A stretch of DNA of 64,000 nt, taken from Planctomycetota bacterium. Its GTDB lineage: Bacteria; Planctomycetota; Phycisphaerae; Tepidisphaerales; Tepidisphaeraceae. The stretch spans positions 1 to 64,000 of the forward strand of contig JBCDCH010000002.1 of assembly GCA_039182125.1 (NCBI GenBank). The letters are read 5' to 3'. Below, piece by piece: positions 63,638 through 64,000 of this stretch. Numbering within the stretch: position 1 is the first letter of the stretch; each line of letters opens with the position of its first letter. Both the position numbers and the translations under genes were made by a program. A model generated the notes under the pieces. The model had not been told where the DNA came from. It did no database searches and was given only the letters and a program-made list of their open reading frames with translations.

Positions 63638-64000
63638 GGGACACTGGAGGGTGTAACGCCGGTCATCGGCTCGGGCATACGCTGGTCGTCAAACCAGATG
63701 CCCGGGTCGGGTCGGCCCTGAATGCACTGTACTGTTGCATCGGTCATCCTGCGCACGAATGCTTGCTCCGAGAAGGTTTTTGCACGGTCCTGAGCTCGTG
63801 CGGATTCAATTTCCCCCGACAAAGCCCGGCCGATCGCGGTCGCGAGTGGATCGGGCTCACCGTAGTCCACGAGCAGGCCGTTGACGCCGTCCTCGATCAC
63901 CCACGCGGGGCCGCCGGGCTTGGTCCCGATCACCGGCTTGCCCAAACCCATGCCCTCGACCACGACGATCCCGAACGGCTCGTCGCGGCTGGCGTTGACG
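63613..64000 (-). CDS. Glycosyltransferase, GT4 family, N-terminus outside the window
   Basis: The C-terminal part of a GT4 enzyme runs into the right edge of the window, so the 5' end is missing. The visible part begins with ASRDEPFGIVVVEGMGLG, which contains the E-x7-E acid motif, followed by KPVIGTKPGGPAWVIEDG and the C-terminal helix. The gene overlaps the next one by 25 bases. It is the first visible gene of the EPS operon. About 128 codons of it are seen. Confidence 0.85.
   Translation of the reverse strand, partial: VNASRDEPFGIVVVEGMGLGKPVIGTKPGGPAWVIEDGVNGLLVDYGEPDPLATAIGRALSGEIESARAQDRAKTFSEQAFVRRMTDATVQCIQGRPDPGIWFDDQRMPEPMTGVTPSSVPCDPSKSP

Noticed and set aside
61920-63644. A 574-codon minus-strand frame across the O-antigen-ligase gene
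   Set aside because: It is the same strand but another frame, rich in Arg, His and Gly. The membrane protein in the other frame has the expected helices.

Overview
The window looks like chromosomal DNA from a planctomycete, most likely a member of the Phycisphaerae. This is inferred from the GC-rich coding sequence, an LEPR-XLL-like N-terminal leader (LEKLENRRLLS) on a dockerin-bearing surface hydrolase, FHA/GAF signalling proteins, a serine/threonine kinase with an external sensor domain, an exosortase-EpsI fusion, and a FliW-CsrA pair inside a flagellar operon. No rRNA, tRNA, CRISPR array, integrase or transposase was seen. Gene density is very high, with many ATGA, GTGA and TAATG overlaps. 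The only gene-free stretch above 300 bases is 32630-33061.

Layout. 1-8850: pentose-phosphate and polyamine genes (rpe, aguB), a membrane SpoIIE-type phosphatase, an FHA-GAF histidine kinase, an AAA+ ATPase, a DUF72 protein and a ZIP metal transporter. 9037-19275: a minus-strand flagellar operon that reads, in transcription order, small ORF, flgF, flgG, flgA, flgH, flgI, flgJ, flgN, flgK, flgL, fliW, csrA, then a hairpin. It encodes distal rod, P ring, L ring, hook-filament junction and the post-transcriptional switch for flagellin. 19442-23176: membrane proteins, including a BatA/von Willebrand protein. 23226-31180: a first polysaccharide locus with a flippase, pyruvyltransferase, O-antigen-ligase-like protein and three GT4 glycosyltransferases. 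31167-36592: a TraB-like protein, small membrane proteins, an orphan HlyD-type adaptor and a histidine kinase. 36639-47364: nadB, a receptor-like kinase with a CBM48 domain, nuoC next to two signalling genes (GAF-PP2C and FHA-GAF-adenylyl cyclase), two aldo/keto reductases and adenine deaminase. 47414-53600: a CorC-type transporter, a TauE-type protein, recJ and the surface glycoside hydrolase. 53631-64000: a second polysaccharide operon on the minus strand with five GT4 enzymes, an acetyltransferase, a polymerase/ligase, a sulfotransferase and an FkbM methyltransferase, ending in the exosortase; a sixth GT4 runs off the window edge.

The most useful observation on regulation is that about fifteen genes have a TANNNT hexamer 5-9 bases before the start codon and no Shine-Dalgarno. 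This points to widespread leaderless transcription. At rpe/aguB the two divergent hexamers overlap. Other points worth following are a palindromic repeat inserted in frame next to the RecJ DHH motif, a second REP-like palindrome at the end of an aldo/keto reductase gene, a kinase with an extracytoplasmic glycogen-binding module, and a possible AUC start codon on an O-antigen-ligase-like gene.
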